NCBI RefSeq assembly: GCF_028769735.1 | Contig: NC_088172.1 | Coordinates: 89,424,451 to 89,488,450 of the forward strand | DNA: 64,000 nt | DNA from: Zonotrichia leucophrys gambelii | Taxonomy: Eukaryota > Chordata > Aves > Passeriformes > Passerellidae | Direction of reading: 5' to 3' | In this document: positions 14,001 through 24,852 of the stretch, one piece after another | Numbering within the stretch: position 1 is the stretch's first letter | Layout of the letters: every line of letters begins with the position of its first letter | Translations under genes and position numbers: made by a program | Notes under the pieces: model-generated | The model's input: the letters and a program-made list of their open reading frames with translations, nothing else | What the model was told of the DNA's origin: nothing | Database searches by the model: none

Positions 14001-17000
14001 CTCTCTCTCTCATGGGGGAGGGGTGGCTGCCCGATGTGTCTTGGTGCTCGTCCATCCTCAGGGCCCGGCCTACCTCGCTCCACCGCATGTCTTCCCCTCC
14101 CCGCCAAGCCACAGCAGCTGGGCAGGGGAAGAGATCTGAACCTTTCACCCACTGGAACCTGAGAGAAAGTTTTCCTGGGAGTGCTCTGCTTTTAACCTCC
14201 TGTGTTCTCAGAGGCATATCCATGTCCTCAGTGGCCACACCAGGAGCCAATATTCAAATCTGAGCACCTATTGGTTTGACCACAGCATCCCAAAAAAACT
14301 CACTTCCTCTCAAACCATGACACTGTTTCAGACACGAGAGCTCAGGTCTACTATACCTCTTCTATGGTGGCCCTTAAAAAGGGTGGTGGTGGTAGATTTA
14401 TTTTAATTCCCTATTCTGCTAACTTCAGAAAAGCAAGCATCAGACAAAAACATGTGACAGCATTCAGAGGGCAAGCTCCTCAATAACAAGTAAAGGCAGC
14501 TACAACATACACAGAGCACTTTGTCTCCTAATGATAACAGCAGCTCCTTTGAATTTGGCCACTTCAGAAATGACAGTGAATGAAGGTGACAAGATGACTC
14601 CTTGGAGCAAGAGGTGTGCATTTTTAGCTCTTTCAAAAGCAGTGTTTTCAAATTCATAAATGAAGAAACTAAACTATGGATTACAAATTTACTTACTAAA
14701 TGTTTGCTACAGGCTAATAGAAATGTAGTCAAATAACTAGATCTAACATTTGATCTTTGCCCTAACACACTTTTGCCACCACACAGAAACAACTACTTAG
14801 GGGCCTTGAACTAAAAGCAAATACAAAGGCAGGCTACAAAGCACATTTCTTTTGCTGCAAGCCAACAAGTCAAGTTCCATAATATTTCCTGAAGATCAAA
14901 GCTGATATTTTGATTCTCCTTATTTACAAAATTCTCCCTATTTTTCTCCCTATCTGACAAAGTAAGACTGTTATTTCAGAGCATTCTTTTCTTTTTATAA
15001 AGCAATACTTTCCAAAAGCATTGCTGCCGAACGTCTCACAATCAAGAGACCCAGAAAGAAATGTGCACATATAGACTCCTGCTCCCTACTACCAGTACCT
15101 AAGATTTGCCTTCCTAAAGATAAGGAATATTTCTTCATAGCAGAACATTAAATCTCCTTAATACCCACACAGGGCAAAACCTGTCTCAGCAAAATTCAAA
15201 GTAGCTGAAGCAAACCAGAGGCTGCATTTGCACTACCGGATCAACAGAACTGTCTAATAAGACATGCTTTTGTCATAATCATTAAGGGGAAAAAATGAGA
15301 TAAGTCAAAGTTACATGAAAACCAACATGTGATGTGTTCATGAACACAACAGCTTTATAATTTTGATATTCAGTTATCTCAGCATCAGCCTCACCGAACA
15401 TAGAGGAAGCCAGTCACTTGTGCTTGTTTGGTTCCTAACCAAACTCACTGCTTTTATTATTGTTGAAGCCCCTTGGGGGAAGATAAAAAAAGTCACAGGA
15501 TCTGCTGTTTCCTGGATTAGCCTTTTGTATTTACAAAATAAATTACATGGGATTATCTAGAGCTCAAAACCATCTCCTAAATGTAGTTCACAGGTCAGTG
15601 GGCATTTTCTCAACTTAAGAGCACTTCTAGAGTTCAGCCTTCCATTTAATGTAACACGACAGGACACCACAGATCTTTTCTGGGCAAAAAGAACTAGCAG
15701 GAGGCCAGGCACCCAGCACTGGTGTTCTGGAACTTCTCTGGTAAGACAAATCTTCTACCATGTCCATCTTGAAAGGATATGAGTGAAAAGAAGAGGAAAA
15801 GCCCCTGTTATTCCCCACTTGCAGTATTTCTAAGGACTGTCCAGATAAGAGTTAATCTCAAGTTCTAAGTATGCTTTGTTCTGGTTTTCGGGGTGACTGA
15901 AAGCTTTTTAAAAACTGCAGAAATATCATGTTATAATAAGATAAATTCTTGATTATTTATGAATGACAAAGAGTAAGTATTTTAAATATTCAGATCACAA
16001 AGCAGGCAGTAACTTCAATAAATACAGTAATCTTTCATGTAAATCTCAAAAAAAACTAAAAAAACAAACCTATAGGGTCTGTGTTGGGCACTTGAACCTT
16101 TTACATCTCTTCTCTGCTAGTACTTCATACCATACACACAGGTCTTTTATTTCTTTTCCTTTTATAATGGACCTTTATATTTTATTTCCTGCAACACTTC
16201 ATCTTTTAGTTTGCTCAAATACTTCATCCCTTGTTTGGGTTGTATTAGGAGTTAGCAATCCCGGCTCCTCCTTTTATCCCTCTGCTATTTGTTTCTCATC
16301 AGATCCCTGTTCAACAAAAGATTTTTTTTTCCAAATCAAAGCTTGTAACAACTTTACAGTTTTCTCTTCCATAGCTAATATGTTATTTCTGAATAACAAG
16401 CTAGACCAAGCTAGTATTGATTTTGCTTTACCTGTAACAGCCACTTCCATACTTGCAAGGTGTCCTCTTATGCTGCATCTTTTTGGAGCTTTCTGAAGCA
16501 TCTGCACTTCTGGCTGAATCAGAAATCTTAGTGTTGTAGTCCAGATTTGCATCAGGCTCAAGAATCCCTTCCTGAGCACCAAGATATTGGGAAGTCCTGC
16601 CCCAGTAAGCTTGTCGGCTGGTAGAACCAGCAATGTGCTTTTTGTTTTCTGTTTCCTCAATTCTGTTGTCTTTAATGGAGACCTGACCTTCTCTTTTAGA
16701 CCATTTGCTATGCAGCTGCCTATCATTTTTTTCCAGAGAATTTCCAGGGTTTCTTGTTCCAGTCTTGCCACTTCCCTCCGTATCTCTCATGGTAGTCTCA
16801 AGAGGTAATCCAAATGTATCCTGTGGAACAAGGTTACATTTTGAAAAACCTGAAAATTTACACTCCTCAGAATGAAAAGCTTTGAAGTAAAACTGTGTCT
16901 CATCATCCCTGCTTTCAAAATCAGTCACAGAACAGCCCGATTTAGAAAGGACCTTGAAAGTTCATCTGCTCTAGACTAAAAATCTTCTACTCTACTTCCT

Positions 17001-20000
17001 AAACTCAAGTTCACTGCTAAACACAGCTGCTGAATGAAAACCTCAAGTTCAGAAAACACAAAGAGAAAAACTTATCTTAAAAGAAAAACTCAAAGAAAAA
17101 CTTATCTAACAGCTTCCTTCCTCAGCTTCCGTTCCTTCACGTGACCTGTTCTCTCATTACCTCAGTTTGTGAACAGTCCAAGAACTAGTTTAAATTAACT
17201 TCCAATTTAAAGTACTGCTCCTGAAAAATTAATGGGGATTGTACAGGTGAAGATGTAGTGGACTGCAGAAGAATGTAATTTGGACAGACTCCTACCCATG
17301 AATCAATTTAAATGATTAAGGAATCACTTACTAATTTAATGAGTTTCTTAATAATTTAAGCACCCAGATATATGGAGTATATTTGTATTTATCTATACAG
17401 AAGATATATGGGAACTCAGGAGACATACCCTGAGGTTGATCCCACACTGATACATCTTAAATGCTTCAGCTCATGACTCTAAATCACAACAGTCTGTCAT
17501 AGACACCATTAAGCAAATATTTCAGTTTTGACACTAACTGCATTTTAAATTTTGGAAAAAAATGTACATGTAAAATAAGAAATGTGTTCTTTAGGAAAAT
17601 AATCTGAGATACACAGATTCAGGAAAAAACACTGTCCTGACAATTGAGACATTAGTTGGAAGCATATTACATTCAAGGCTGAATTACTTTGATACATCAT
17701 AGAACTATTCAAATGTCTGTGCTTTCTAAAGATTATTATCTATATTTCCCCTCCAGTAAATTTATACTTAATTTACACAGGTGTGTTTTGCAGAGCTTGA
17801 AAATCAAACAGTGATTTCCTATTGGATTTTGTTCCTTTCCAAGTAAGTCTCATGAAATGCTATCCAAAACCAATTACATTTGAGCAGCAACTTGATTAAG
17901 AAAGGGGAAGTCAGCATTACCATCAGATGATCCTTACAGAAGCACATTTAGTGACTCAACTAGGAGACAAAGACAACTCCCAAAATACAGCTCAGCAATC
18001 AACTGCAATTTAAGAAATAAGCCTTTCTTTGCAAAAGAAAGCATAAATTACTGTTATTTGCCACTACCACTTCTGAGTTCTCTACCATGTATTTCCACCC
18101 ATTGCCTGTACTGTACATAAGGAGACAGAAGGCTCACACAAATACCCTGGTTACACACCAGGCTGTGATCCAGGGAAACCAAAAGCCACCAGCACTCAGC
18201 AACGGGACAGCCTCTGGAGGCTGCTGCCAACCACAACAATTTAGATACTTTTGCTTTCTTTCCTACAGAACATTTTATCAATCGCCTTAAACATGACAGC
18301 AGGACCATGATTTAGGCTCTGCTATCCAAATTACAGTCTTTCAGAGCTCTCTATGGTTACTACTCTTGCTTGCCCTAATACATCAGCTTCTCTGCAAAGT
18401 CCTGAAAGCAATTTCTTAAACTGTACTTGAAATTAAAATGATTTATGAAATTATTAGGTGAAAACAAGTAAGGCTTCCTACGTACAAATTGCAAAATTGA
18501 AAAATTCATTACATAGTTACTCATTTTATAACCAGGCAATGAGAAAACAGCTCAGCAGCTGTTATTAATGGACCTAGTGGACCACTGTTATACCAAAACT
18601 ACTACTACTACTTGCTCTCCATCTACAGTTTGCTTCAATTAACCTTAAAACCAAAAAAAACCCCCAACAATTTTCAGTGTCAGAAGCATTTTATCAGATC
18701 CTGGAACACACCCAGGCAATTTTAATGCCAGTCATTAAAAACACCTTCCAGAGTGGTTCACTTAAAGGAAACAAGTCAGTGAAACTCTGTTTGCTCTCAC
18801 CAGAATATGCTTTGTTTGACTTTAGCAATGATCCTTCTCACCACTTGCAGGATGTCGTTAATAAGGACTTGACTGCCTAAAAAGGCAGCTGTACTGTGAG
18901 GTCACAGAGAGACTTGACCAGTTGGACCAAAAGGTCTGTTCACTCATTGCCACAAATAGTTTTGGGTTTCAGGTTACTTCTTCTTCCTTTTTTTTGACTC
19001 AGATTTTGAGATGGTGGCATAAGCACACTCCATGCTAACTTCCTTTGAAACAGCAGTTGCTGAGCCACACACCATCCTCATCTGACCATCAACCCTCACC
19101 TACTACAATGGCAATAGCTTGGGCAAAGCCCAGTGTTGCATTGCATCAGTTTCACACCATCACCTATCCCCAGAGGTTCTCAGAAAAAGAAGCCACATAC
19201 ACCAGCTATTCCTAGGAGCAGTGCTCTGGCCCATGTGCTCCTGCTTCTTGCTGCAAAGTTTTCAGTCTGGTACTTCTGTGGGACATTTGGGGGCCATGTC
19301 CCAAATCCTTTGAAGGAAATGCAGAAAACCAAATTTCTGAGGCTTCCATGATCCTTGCTACAGAGCTATCCAAAAGACTGGTATTTCAAAACAACAAATC
19401 ACGATCAGAACACAGAGAACAAAAAGTTATGTTGTAGACCTAACCTTCAACATGACATTGCCAACTACATTCTCATTTTTTGCAATATCATGGTTGCGCC
19501 CTGAGCCAAAAAGTTACCTGAGATAAAAGAACAGGGAAGGGAAGGCAGTTCCTTTTCCCTTGATCTTGCTCTCCACCTTCAAAATCCACTATAGTTTCTT
19601 CAGAAGGTAATCTTTTTTTCTGCTGTACATGTACTTCTGATTTTAATGACTCTGTAAGACATTCTCCCCTTCCTTGGCCTTTTTTCTTTCTACTACCTTA
19701 AAAAAAAGAAAAAGGGTACTTTTGGAATGCAATTTTTTAGTGAAATCCTGACTAGAAATCATTAAAGTAAAACACTGGGCACATGGCATGAGAAACAGCA
19801 GCAGTTGTGAAAAAGACTTTTTAAACGGTTTCAATGTTTGCATCTATCCCCAGTTTCCCCAAGGTCAGGGCTTGAGATACTTACCCACACAGCTCCTAAT
19901 CTCAACACTGACAAAAGCAAAACATTCAGTCTTTGAAATAAACATTATATTCACACAAATAGCAAACATTATAGTACTGGCAGAGAAACAAATAAATAGA

Positions 20001-22077
20001 CAAACAAACCTCACTCCCCCAAAAATACAACACAAAAGCACAAACATAAGAAAACTATTACATCAGTACAGGACTCAACACCATGCAATTTTTATATAAA
20101 AATGGCAGGAAGGAACAGTCTAGATATAGAAGGGAGATGAAAGGAAAAATACTGAAACACAGATTTTCTTTGTCATCTTATAATTTTTTTCCAAACTAGC
20201 TTTTGAGGAAAAGAATAGGCAGTGAGGTGGATGGCACATGATTGAGGTTTTTAAAGCCACAGTTGCCCTTATCAGTGTCCACAGACACCTGTATTTACAA
20301 CAGGAGGGAAGAAGCAACTGGCCAGACACTGCATTTAACATACTCCTGTGGGTTTGCTTGCATATTAAGAGCCAAATCCATAACAGCATCTCAGTAGAAA
20401 GAGCAGCTGGAAAGAGTCACTGAGGTAGAGCTGCTGCACACGGGAGCAGACACACACTCACCAGCCACAGTTCATATACTTGGACTGATGAGCAAAGGAA
20501 ACTCAAGTCTGCCCCCAAACCACTTCACACCTCCCCACAGAAGGGCAAACAGGGTGGGGTGTGCTGTGTTCAGCACAGGGAGTGATGGAAATACTTTCCC
20601 CCTCTCCCTTCTTTGGCCCTCCTGTTCCATCAATAAAAGTCACAAGGGCAATAAATGCCATGTAGAGAGTTTGTCTAATGGCAGTTTTAGAAGCTCCCAG
20701 GAGCAAAGGCAGACATGTTATAAAGTCTTCTTAAGCTTGTGCCAATGCATAGGCACCTCGTGTATCCCACTGAGAGTGACTGAAAAGAGCCTTCTGCCGC
20801 TGTCACTGCTGCTAGGCAGCAGCAGCACGTGACACATCCAGCAATTTCTTTTCCCACAAGAACGGGAGGGAATGCAACACTACTTTAGCCTTATGTTGGT
20901 AAGAATCTATCAGACTGTAATGAACTGCTCCTCCTAGGAATTAACTTTGGACTAAATAACCAAGTTTGATTCAGTAATGATTAAAAAACTAACATGCAAC
21001 ACCACCTGTTGTGGTGTGTTGCAATATCCTGTTTTACCTTCTCCCTTCCCCCTCGCCCCTCGCTGAGTGTGCCCTGTCAATCAGGCTAACATACCAGCAA
21101 GGCGTCGTGTGATAGGTGTCCCTAGTCCCTTGAGACCCTGCCCCTTCACCTGGTTGGTGGCTCACCTGTCCCCTCCCCTTCCCCTGTCCTGAGCTTAAAA
21201 TGTTAATGAGACCATGCGGCCTTATTCTGTTAGCAGCAGTGGCCCAGTGCAGACATCTCTGTACCAATGGAATAAACATCTGGCAACCTTCTAGCAGAAT
21301 CCACTCCCTTTCTCTCCACTATCGCCAGAAGCTCTCTCTCCTGAGGAGAACGGAGTCCTGACAGCTTGGACTTGCCCCGCTGCACTCTCCATCAGCCAAG
21401 GTATCTCTGGGGTAAAACACCGCAGTGCTGCCTTTGGCCCAGCAGCGAAGGTCAGAACTGGCCCAGGCACCATCTAACTGGTTATACTGGGATTCATATT
21501 CCAATAACCACCCAAACCCTTCTGCCCTTAAAACCTGTGAAATTTAGAAGCTAAATTTAGAAGTGCAAAACATCAGTGACTTAAGTGTGGAGAACTCTAG
21601 GAATTAAAGAGATAGAAACTACTTAGAATTTACATACAAAATAGGCAAGTTTATAGCAAAGGGCTCCTGAACGTCCAATGCTCAGCTGTACAAACAGAAT
21701 TTATTTATCTAGCATCAAAACCAAAAAGAACAGAAAGAAAATTAACTGATGAAAAAGAGCTCTATCACACTCATAGGACTGATGACAAAGGAGACAACAG
21801 AAGTCAGTCGTTGTCAGCTGGCCCCACACAGAGCATGGAAAGAGAAGTAGCAAATTAATACTTCCTATCACCACCATAATAATTTTAAAAAGTGTATCAA
21901 AGCACAGGAATGCATATTGGAATGCAATCATTATCACATTGCAAACCTACCTCCTGTCGTAACAGGCTTGGAAACCCTCTGCACCAGAAGATCTCTTTCC
22001 AGCATCCAAGATGGAAGCACTCTCTTTCTTTGAATAGATTTTGACTCTTTGCTTTCATTATTGTCAGAAAGAGGAAC
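4815..22077 (-). CDS. APLF: APLF (aprataxin and PNKP like factor), six 3' coding exons, 5' end not found
   Basis: Nuclear DNA-repair factor that binds Ku80, poly(ADP-ribose) and histones H3/H4 in non-homologous end joining. Coding exons in transcript order: 22077-21951, 19696-19518, 16820-16432, 11592-11467, 10240-10194, 5026-4815. All junctions have GT/AG sites and compatible phases, giving about 359 residues. Visible parts in order: a Ku-binding motif (RKRVLPSWML), a low-complexity linker, two PBZ zinc fingers of the form C-x5-C-x6-H-x5-H, and an acidic tail containing NEYDLND and DSDWEP, as in the histone-binding end of human APLF. Human APLF is 511 residues; the missing part corresponds to the N-terminal FHA domain, which binds phosphorylated XRCC1/XRCC4. 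I did not find it between 22078 and 24600. Identity is very secure; completeness is not. Confidence 0.93.
7927..8629 (+). mobile_element. Solo LTR of an endogenous retrovirus (ERVK-like)
   Basis: Begins TGTCCTGGGTTGTAAGATAT and ends ATTGAAGACA. Inside are GACAAGGCCCATCTCACC, GGGCCTTCAGAGGAAAAG and, near the 3' end, GGCTCCTGCCTTCTTTAGAA. These resemble LTRs I know from songbirds. No gag/pol/env sequence adjoins it and I see no clear target-site duplication. It lies in the last APLF intron. A GTTT simple repeat sits inside at about 8428-8447. Confidence 0.65.
10095..10178 (+). mobile_element. CR1 LINE 3' terminal fragment
   Basis: Reads GATTGTCCTTGTGGGTCCCT, TCCAATTCAGAATTTTCTGT and CATTCTGTAATA, the usual end of bird CR1 copies. 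It sits in the APLF intron just 3' of the PBZ2 micro-exon. Confidence 0.75.
10194..10240 (-). CDS. APLF: APLF micro-exon completing PBZ2
   Basis: Exon of 47 bases encoding KNPQHKLEYKHSAPP, the His half of PBZ2 (human KNPQHKIEYRHN). Acceptor TTGCAG, donor GTAGGC, ending in phase 1, which joins correctly to the last exon. Confidence 0.93.
11467..11592 (-). CDS. APLF: APLF exon: second half of PBZ1 and first half of PBZ2
   Basis: Exon of 126 bases. It opens with KNPIHFQQFSHP, which supplies the two His ligands of PBZ1, and closes with RPECPYGTACY, the two Cys ligands of PBZ2. Between them is an acidic spacer (NDDDY, QDDDDS) like that of human APLF. Acceptor TTGCAG, donor GTGAGA. Confidence 0.95.
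13301..14322 (-). mobile_element. Solo LTR, about 1.0 kb, in an APLF intron
   Basis: The ends are inverted repeats, TGTCACGGTTTGA on the left and TCAAACCATGACA on the right. In minus orientation it starts TGTCATGGTTTGAGAGGAAG, has GGTCAAACCAATAGGTG, and a TATA-like GGTTAAAAGC about 130 bases in. It is GC-richer than the intron around it and includes a CT-rich microsatellite at 13979-14011. Overlapping open frames here are not genes. No internal viral genes adjoin. Confidence 0.75.
13979..14011 (+). repeat. CT-rich microsatellite
   Basis: Run of CTCTCTCT with occasional G interruptions, inside the 13.3-kb LTR. Confidence 0.85.
16432..16820 (-). CDS. APLF: APLF large exon ending in first half of PBZ finger 1
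   Basis: Exon of 389 bases read in phase 0 with acceptor CCACAG and donor GTAAAG. It encodes a polar, poorly conserved linker and ends with KRTPCKYGSGCY plus two bases of the next Arg codon. That is the first two zinc ligands of PBZ1. An open frame continues 5' of the acceptor, but this is intron read-through next to a CR1 fragment. Confidence 0.9.
16924..16978 (-). mobile_element. CR1 LINE 3' terminal fragment
   Basis: The minus strand shows CAGATGAACTTTCAAGGTCC followed by TTCTGTGACTG, a short CR1 tail lying about 100 bases 5' of an APLF exon. Confidence 0.6.
19518..19696 (-). CDS. APLF: APLF linker exon
   Basis: Exon of 179 bases. Its first two bases complete a Gly codon from the preceding exon, then 59 codons follow and it ends in phase 0. 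Acceptor TTTTTAAG, donor GTAACT. Conservation is weak, but the pattern GQGRGEC...VQQKKRL aligns with human GSGKEEIC...TQQGRRQL. Exact phase agreement on both sides supports it. Confidence 0.78.
21007..21425 (+). mobile_element. LTR-like element, boundaries approximate
   Basis: Starts TGTTGTGGTGTGTTGCAAT. It has a TTAAAA box at about 21195 and the signal AATAAA at 21271, followed by a U5-like stretch. The right end is uncertain (about 21362 or 21425). Located in the APLF intron between the Ku-binding exon and the linker exon. Confidence 0.5.
21951..22077 (-). CDS. APLF: APLF exon with Ku-binding motif
   Basis: Exon of 127 bases read in phase 0 (42 codons plus one base), with acceptor TTTCAG and donor GTAGGT. 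It encodes RKRVLPSWMLERDLL, matching the human RKRILPTWML motif that docks on Ku80. This is the most 5' APLF exon I can support. Confidence 0.9.
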
Positions 22078-23714
22078 CTGAAAGAACATTTACTGTTTAG
22101 TTCTTTTACCCAGGCACAGAAGAGTGGGGGGAAACTAGACCCACAGTTCATGCCCCTCAAAAGCAGTCTGGGTAACCACCTACTTCTTGTATGGGGACCA
22201 TTGCTCAAATATTTAAATTTTTTTTGCAGTTTCCACCCACTCAGAAAAACAACATTTATAGGAACCTTCATGCAGTAAAAACGAAACAAAATAAAACAGA
22301 ACTTCTTAGATCTTTGGAATAAATATCTAAAAGGCTACAAACTGAAAGATTCATAGAAGAGCTTTACCACTACCTTGCTCTAAAGTTTCCCTACATAGAT
22401 ATAACAGAAAGAGCAAGTTTAATAAAAGTCAAATTAACATTAACAATTATGTCCAAGAAAAAAAACCCAAACCCCTGCAAACATAAAAGTCTTTCTTAAA
22501 TTCCTATAATTTATTTCCCCAGAAAGTAACAAGACTCTAAATCTCTGTAAAAACAATGCAAATACACCAAAGTCACATTAATTATTTACTGAAAATAACA
22601 CTCTCATTTTGAATTTCCTGAGCCAGTACACCCCAGGGATCTCAACCACAGCAAAGGCTGACATTTCATTTGTATAGAGAACATAACACCTCCTTAACTT
22701 TCAACACATGCTTACAAATATTAAACTTCATTAAAAACTTCAACACCCACCAAAAATCTGGAAGTAGCATCATTATTCCTTGTTTTTGTGGCTCCCTGTA
22801 CGTCAGAGCTGGAACATGCTGGTTCCATTAACAATGGAATACAGGACATCTCAACAGCAAGAACGTTGGTGCTTCTGCATCAGCCTCCTGATTTTTTTCT
22901 GACAAAACAAAATCAATTTTATCTACTCACACACTACAAATATAAAAATGCACTTTTGACTCAAACACAAAAGTTGGTCTGAATGCTTGCCATTAACAAA
23001 TGCAGTTTGAAACTGATCATCAACATCCTCTTATCATCAGCTTACAGAGGAAATAAATGCACCTTCCTTTTACCTCATACCTAAAGGGTTTTGAATAATA
23101 GACTCTCTAATAACTGCTGACCACGACTGTGCTGCTTTGGGGCTTCAGTACATAATTTACAGTGGTTGCTGCCATGACAAAACTTTGAGAAAGCTGAAAC
23201 TGCATCTTAGAATTTGCTTTATGGTAAATCTGCACAACTCCCCAAAATCTGATCCTACTTTAAAAGTCAGGCAACAATTTTAAGAGGCAGTTTTCAGGAT
23301 CAGATGCCAAATGAATCAAGCACTTCCCAGCAAGTTCTCACTACAGGCTATAAGCCTGCAGCACTGAAGTGACACTAGATACACAGGTGCTAGATTCAAA
23401 AGCCACAGTGCAGAGCCACTACATCTAAAAAGCTTTTTAGGTTATGAAAGCACACCCAAACTGTAACTGTTTTTCCTTCAACACATTGTCTTTTCACTAC
23501 TCAATTCACCAGCACAAATAATCAGGGAAAAATAATAGCTGGAGTATTCCCAGGACAGAATCCCGGGGGAGTCTCTGCCAACCCTTCCAGAACTTTCTGC
23601 ACTGCAGAGATGGCACATTGACCAGATGAACTGTGTCACCCTGGGAAGAGAAACACCAAAGGCTAAGCTCTGCCCTTACCCCTTCAGCTCTTCAGGGCCT
23701 CACAAAACCCCAGG

Positions 23715-24080
23715 ATGGGAGAGGTTCAGTGGGACCACAGGGGTCATCTGGCCCCAGCTCATCCTACCACACATGGCATAGGATGGCATCCAAATGGTTC
23801 TGAAATATCCCCACTGAGGGACACTCCTCAACCTCTCTCAGTAATCTATTCCATGCGCAGCCACGGCACAGTAAAGAAGTTCTTCCTAATAGTCAGGGGG
23901 AACTTCTGGGCATCAGTTTCTGCCCATTGCCTCCTGTCCTATAGTTCTGCACCAGTGGGCACAGCCTGGTCCATCCTTTAGGCACTCTTCTTTTAGATAC
24001 TTATACTCATGAATGAGGTCTCCTCTCCGCCGTCTTTTCTCGAAGCTGATCAGACCCAGCTCCTCCAGGCTTTCCTACTA
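23715..24080 (-). mobile_element. CR1 LINE 3' fragment next to the APLF/FBXO48 promoter
   Basis: The minus strand carries GAGGAGCTGGGTCTGATCAG, GGAGACCTCATTCATGAG, ATTAGGAAGAACTTCTTTAC and GGATGAGCTGGGGCCAGATG, all recognisable CR1 3'-region sequence. It runs directly into the CpG block. Confidence 0.85.
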
Positions 24081-24089
24081 CGAGACTCT

Positions 24090-24578
24090 CGATGCTCCAC
24101 TCTCCCGCTGGAGCCGAGCTTTCCCCGCCCCTTCCACCCACGGCAGAGCCGCCGCGGGCTACAGCGCTCCTCCTTGAACCGCAAAGCTGCGGACACGAAC
24201 CACTCCGGCCCTGGGAACGGGGGCCTCTCCCTCGGGCCCGCGGCTCTGCGGGGCTGGGCCGGCCTCACCTCGAGGTTGCCGGAGCCGCCGGGACAGGGAC
24301 AGAGGTGGTGCCGAGGCCGGCAGGAACCGCCGCCGCCTGATGACGCGCGGCCGCCCCATGACGCGGAGCTTCCCTGGGCCGCGCGGCGGCGCCGCCTCCG
24401 TGGTCCCGCAACTGCGGAGATTCGCCCCGAAACCAGCGCCCCACGCGCACACCCGCAGCGGGCGGGTGACGGGCACATGGCGGCAGGCAGGCAGGCACCC
24501 AGCCCAGAGCGCTGCCGGCGGCGGCCGCCCTCACACAGAGAGGCCGCAGTGACGCCTCCCCACCCCGAGGCCGCGGGG
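24090..24578. promoter_or_regulatory. GC-rich putative bidirectional promoter of APLF and FBXO48
   Basis: Strongly CpG-rich block in otherwise AT-rich DNA. It lies between the first supported APLF exon (minus) and the FBXO48 start (plus). The human pair is also arranged head to head, so a shared CpG promoter is likely. No TATA box is evident. A CR1 fragment abuts its left edge. Confidence 0.6.
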
Positions 24579-24852
24579 ATGGACGCGGAGCGCGCTGCCG
24601 GCCGGGACAGCGCCGAGGGAGGAAGAGGAGGACTGGGTGACTTTGTGTCCGCCCTTCCTCCCGAGATCATCTCCCGGATTTTCAGTGGGCTGGATGTCGA
24701 GAGCTTGTGCCACGCTTGTGTCCGTGACGTGCAAGGTCTGGCACCGCGTCATCGACAGCAACGAGCGGCTGTGGCGGCACCACTGCCTGGCCGTGCGCGC
24801 CGTCTGCCAGCGGGAGATCGACTGCGACCGAGGGAATGGCTATTCCTGGAAG
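24579..24852 (+). CDS. FBXO48: FBXO48 exon 1 (F-box), frame-broken
   Basis: The exon has 274 bases, one more than a multiple of three, while both sides must be phase 0 (YSWK then donor GTAAAT, followed by ITLLRN). This is consistent with one extra base, or two missing bases, around 24708-24721. Codons on both sides of the break encode conserved F-box sequence. Confidence 0.82.

Noticed and set aside
13668..14250. Several overlapping 80-160 codon frames
   Set aside because: They lie within the 13.3-kb LTR and its CT-rich repeat.
16274..16771. 165-codon minus-strand frame overlapping the APLF exon
   Set aside because: A frame shadow; the real frame ends at the PBZ1 Cys half and has matching splice phases.
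24009..24578. Upstream in-frame extension of FBXO48
   Set aside because: Translates CR1 tail and promoter DNA; only the part from the ATG at 24579 resembles the family.
24050..24670. 206-codon minus-strand open frame across the CpG block
   Set aside because: Arg/Ala/Gly/Pro-rich, as any frame through GC-rich promoter DNA; no known domain and opposite to the FBXO48 coding exon.
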